Part shown: positions 5,864-6,336 of the stretch, piece by piece | Layout: every line of letters begins with the position of its first letter | How positions within the stretch are numbered: position 1 is the first letter of the stretch | Source: Azoarcus sp. | GTDB lineage: Bacteria; Pseudomonadota; Gammaproteobacteria; Burkholderiales; Rhodocyclaceae | DNA length: 6,336 bases | NCBI GenBank assembly: GCA_031285365.1 | Contig: JAITWP010000142.1 | Coordinates: 1 to 6,336 of the forward strand | Direction of reading: 5' to 3' | Made by a program: the position numbers and the translations under genes | The notes under the pieces: generated by a model | Database searches by the model: none | What the model was told of the DNA's origin: nothing | The model's input: the letters and a program-made list of their open reading frames with translations, nothing else

Positions 5864-6336
5864 ATGACGGATAGCTTGCAGAGGAATTATTTTGATTCCA
5901 GGATTGAAACCGCGCCGCGTGAAGACATTCGCCGGATTCAACTTGAGAAATTGCAGCGGCAGGTTGCCTGGGCGTTTGACCGGGTTCCCTGGTACAGGGA
6001 ACGTTTCCGGGAACTCGGGGTAAGGCCGGAGGACATTCGCAGCCTGGAAGATGTGCGGCGTTTGCCTTTTAGCGATAAGCAGGTTTTGCGTGACACCTAT
6101 CCTTATGGTTTGTGTGCCATCCCGCTTGATGATGTGGTGCGTTTGCATTCTTCCTCGGGGACGACCGGCAAACCCATCGTGATTGGCTATAGCCAGCGCG
6201 ACCTCGATGCCTGGAGCGACTGCGTTGCACGGCTGGTGGCAATGGCTGGCGTCACGCGTGCCGATCGTGTGCAGATGGCGTTCGGCTACGGTATGTTCAC
6301 CGGCGGATTTGGTCTGCACTACGGCTGCGAAAAACT
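5864..6336 (+). CDS. paaK: Phenylacetate-CoA ligase PaaK, N-terminal part (3' end outside window)
   Basis: PaaK activates phenylacetate, or a related aryl acid, with ATP and coenzyme A to form the CoA thioester, through an acyl-adenylate intermediate, in the cytoplasm. The first 157 codons are visible out of roughly 430 expected. The N-terminus has the family pattern PREDIRRIQLEKLQRQVAWAF, then VPWYRERF, RRLPFSDKQVLRDTYPYG and the adenylate-forming enzyme P-loop SSSGTTGKP (about 96-104). The family-typical FGYGMFTGGFGLHYG follows before the window ends. The likely start is the ATG at 5864, 35 nt after the ACT stop, preceded by GGTGA. An ATG at 5825 would overlap the ACT stop as ATGA. The resemblance, from memory, is closest to the PaaK group of anaerobes that is paired with ACT proteins, rather than the aerobic paa-cluster enzyme. 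The true substrate could be another aryl acetate, such as indoleacetate. Confidence 0.93.
   Translation, partial: MTDSLQRNYFDSRIETAPREDIRRIQLEKLQRQVAWAFDRVPWYRERFRELGVRPEDIRSLEDVRRLPFSDKQVLRDTYPYGLCAIPLDDVVRLHSSSGTTGKPIVIGYSQRDLDAWSDCVARLVAMAGVTRADRVQMAFGYGMFTGGFGLHYGCEK

Noticed and set aside
5738..6319. A 193-codon minus-strand open frame opposite the ACT end and paaK
   Set aside because: The plus strand carries a clear PaaK N-terminus with a P-loop, and the antisense translation has no recognisable features.

Overview
The window looks like a chromosomal segment of a Gram-negative proteobacterium, most likely a betaproteobacterium. The reasons are an outer-membrane chaperone gene (surA) followed by pdxA and rsmA in tight overlap, a long two-domain QueF, a FixL/FixJ-style two-component pair with a LuxR-type output domain, and a PaaK that resembles those of anaerobic or facultative aromatic degraders. 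The lineage call rests on gene content and on remembered family sequences, not on a search.

Bases 1-2982 form one plus-strand operon of housekeeping genes with no gaps: the C-terminal end of surA (periplasmic folding of outer-membrane proteins), pdxA (pyridoxal phosphate synthesis), rsmA/ksgA (16S rRNA dimethylation) and queF (last step to preQ1 for tRNA queuosine). Each junction overlaps by 4 or 8 nt, which suggests translational coupling. queF sits where many relatives carry apaG/apaH. A stem-loop spans the queF stop codon at the convergent junction.

Bases 3006-5033, minus strand, hold a two-component system. The membrane-anchored PAS histidine kinase comes first and a FixJ/NarL-type response regulator follows after a 3-nt gap. 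The catalytic and phosphoacceptor residues are intact. The PAS domain contains no histidine at all, so it cannot be a FixL-type haem sensor.

Bases 5034-5408 are a 375-nt divergent intergenic region, richer in A+T than its surroundings. It contains a doubtful 64-codon reading frame in frame with the kinase but closed by a stop just before it, and some weak promoter-like elements.

Bases 5409-6336, plus strand, hold a tandem ACT-domain protein followed by the start of phenylacetate-CoA ligase (paaK), which runs off the window. The pairing suggests an aryl-acid or aromatic amino acid catabolic operon that continues to the right, with the divergent two-component system as a candidate regulator. 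I recognise all the main genes. Nothing here is clearly a new kind of system; the least explained part is the relationship between the two-component system and the ACT/PaaK genes.
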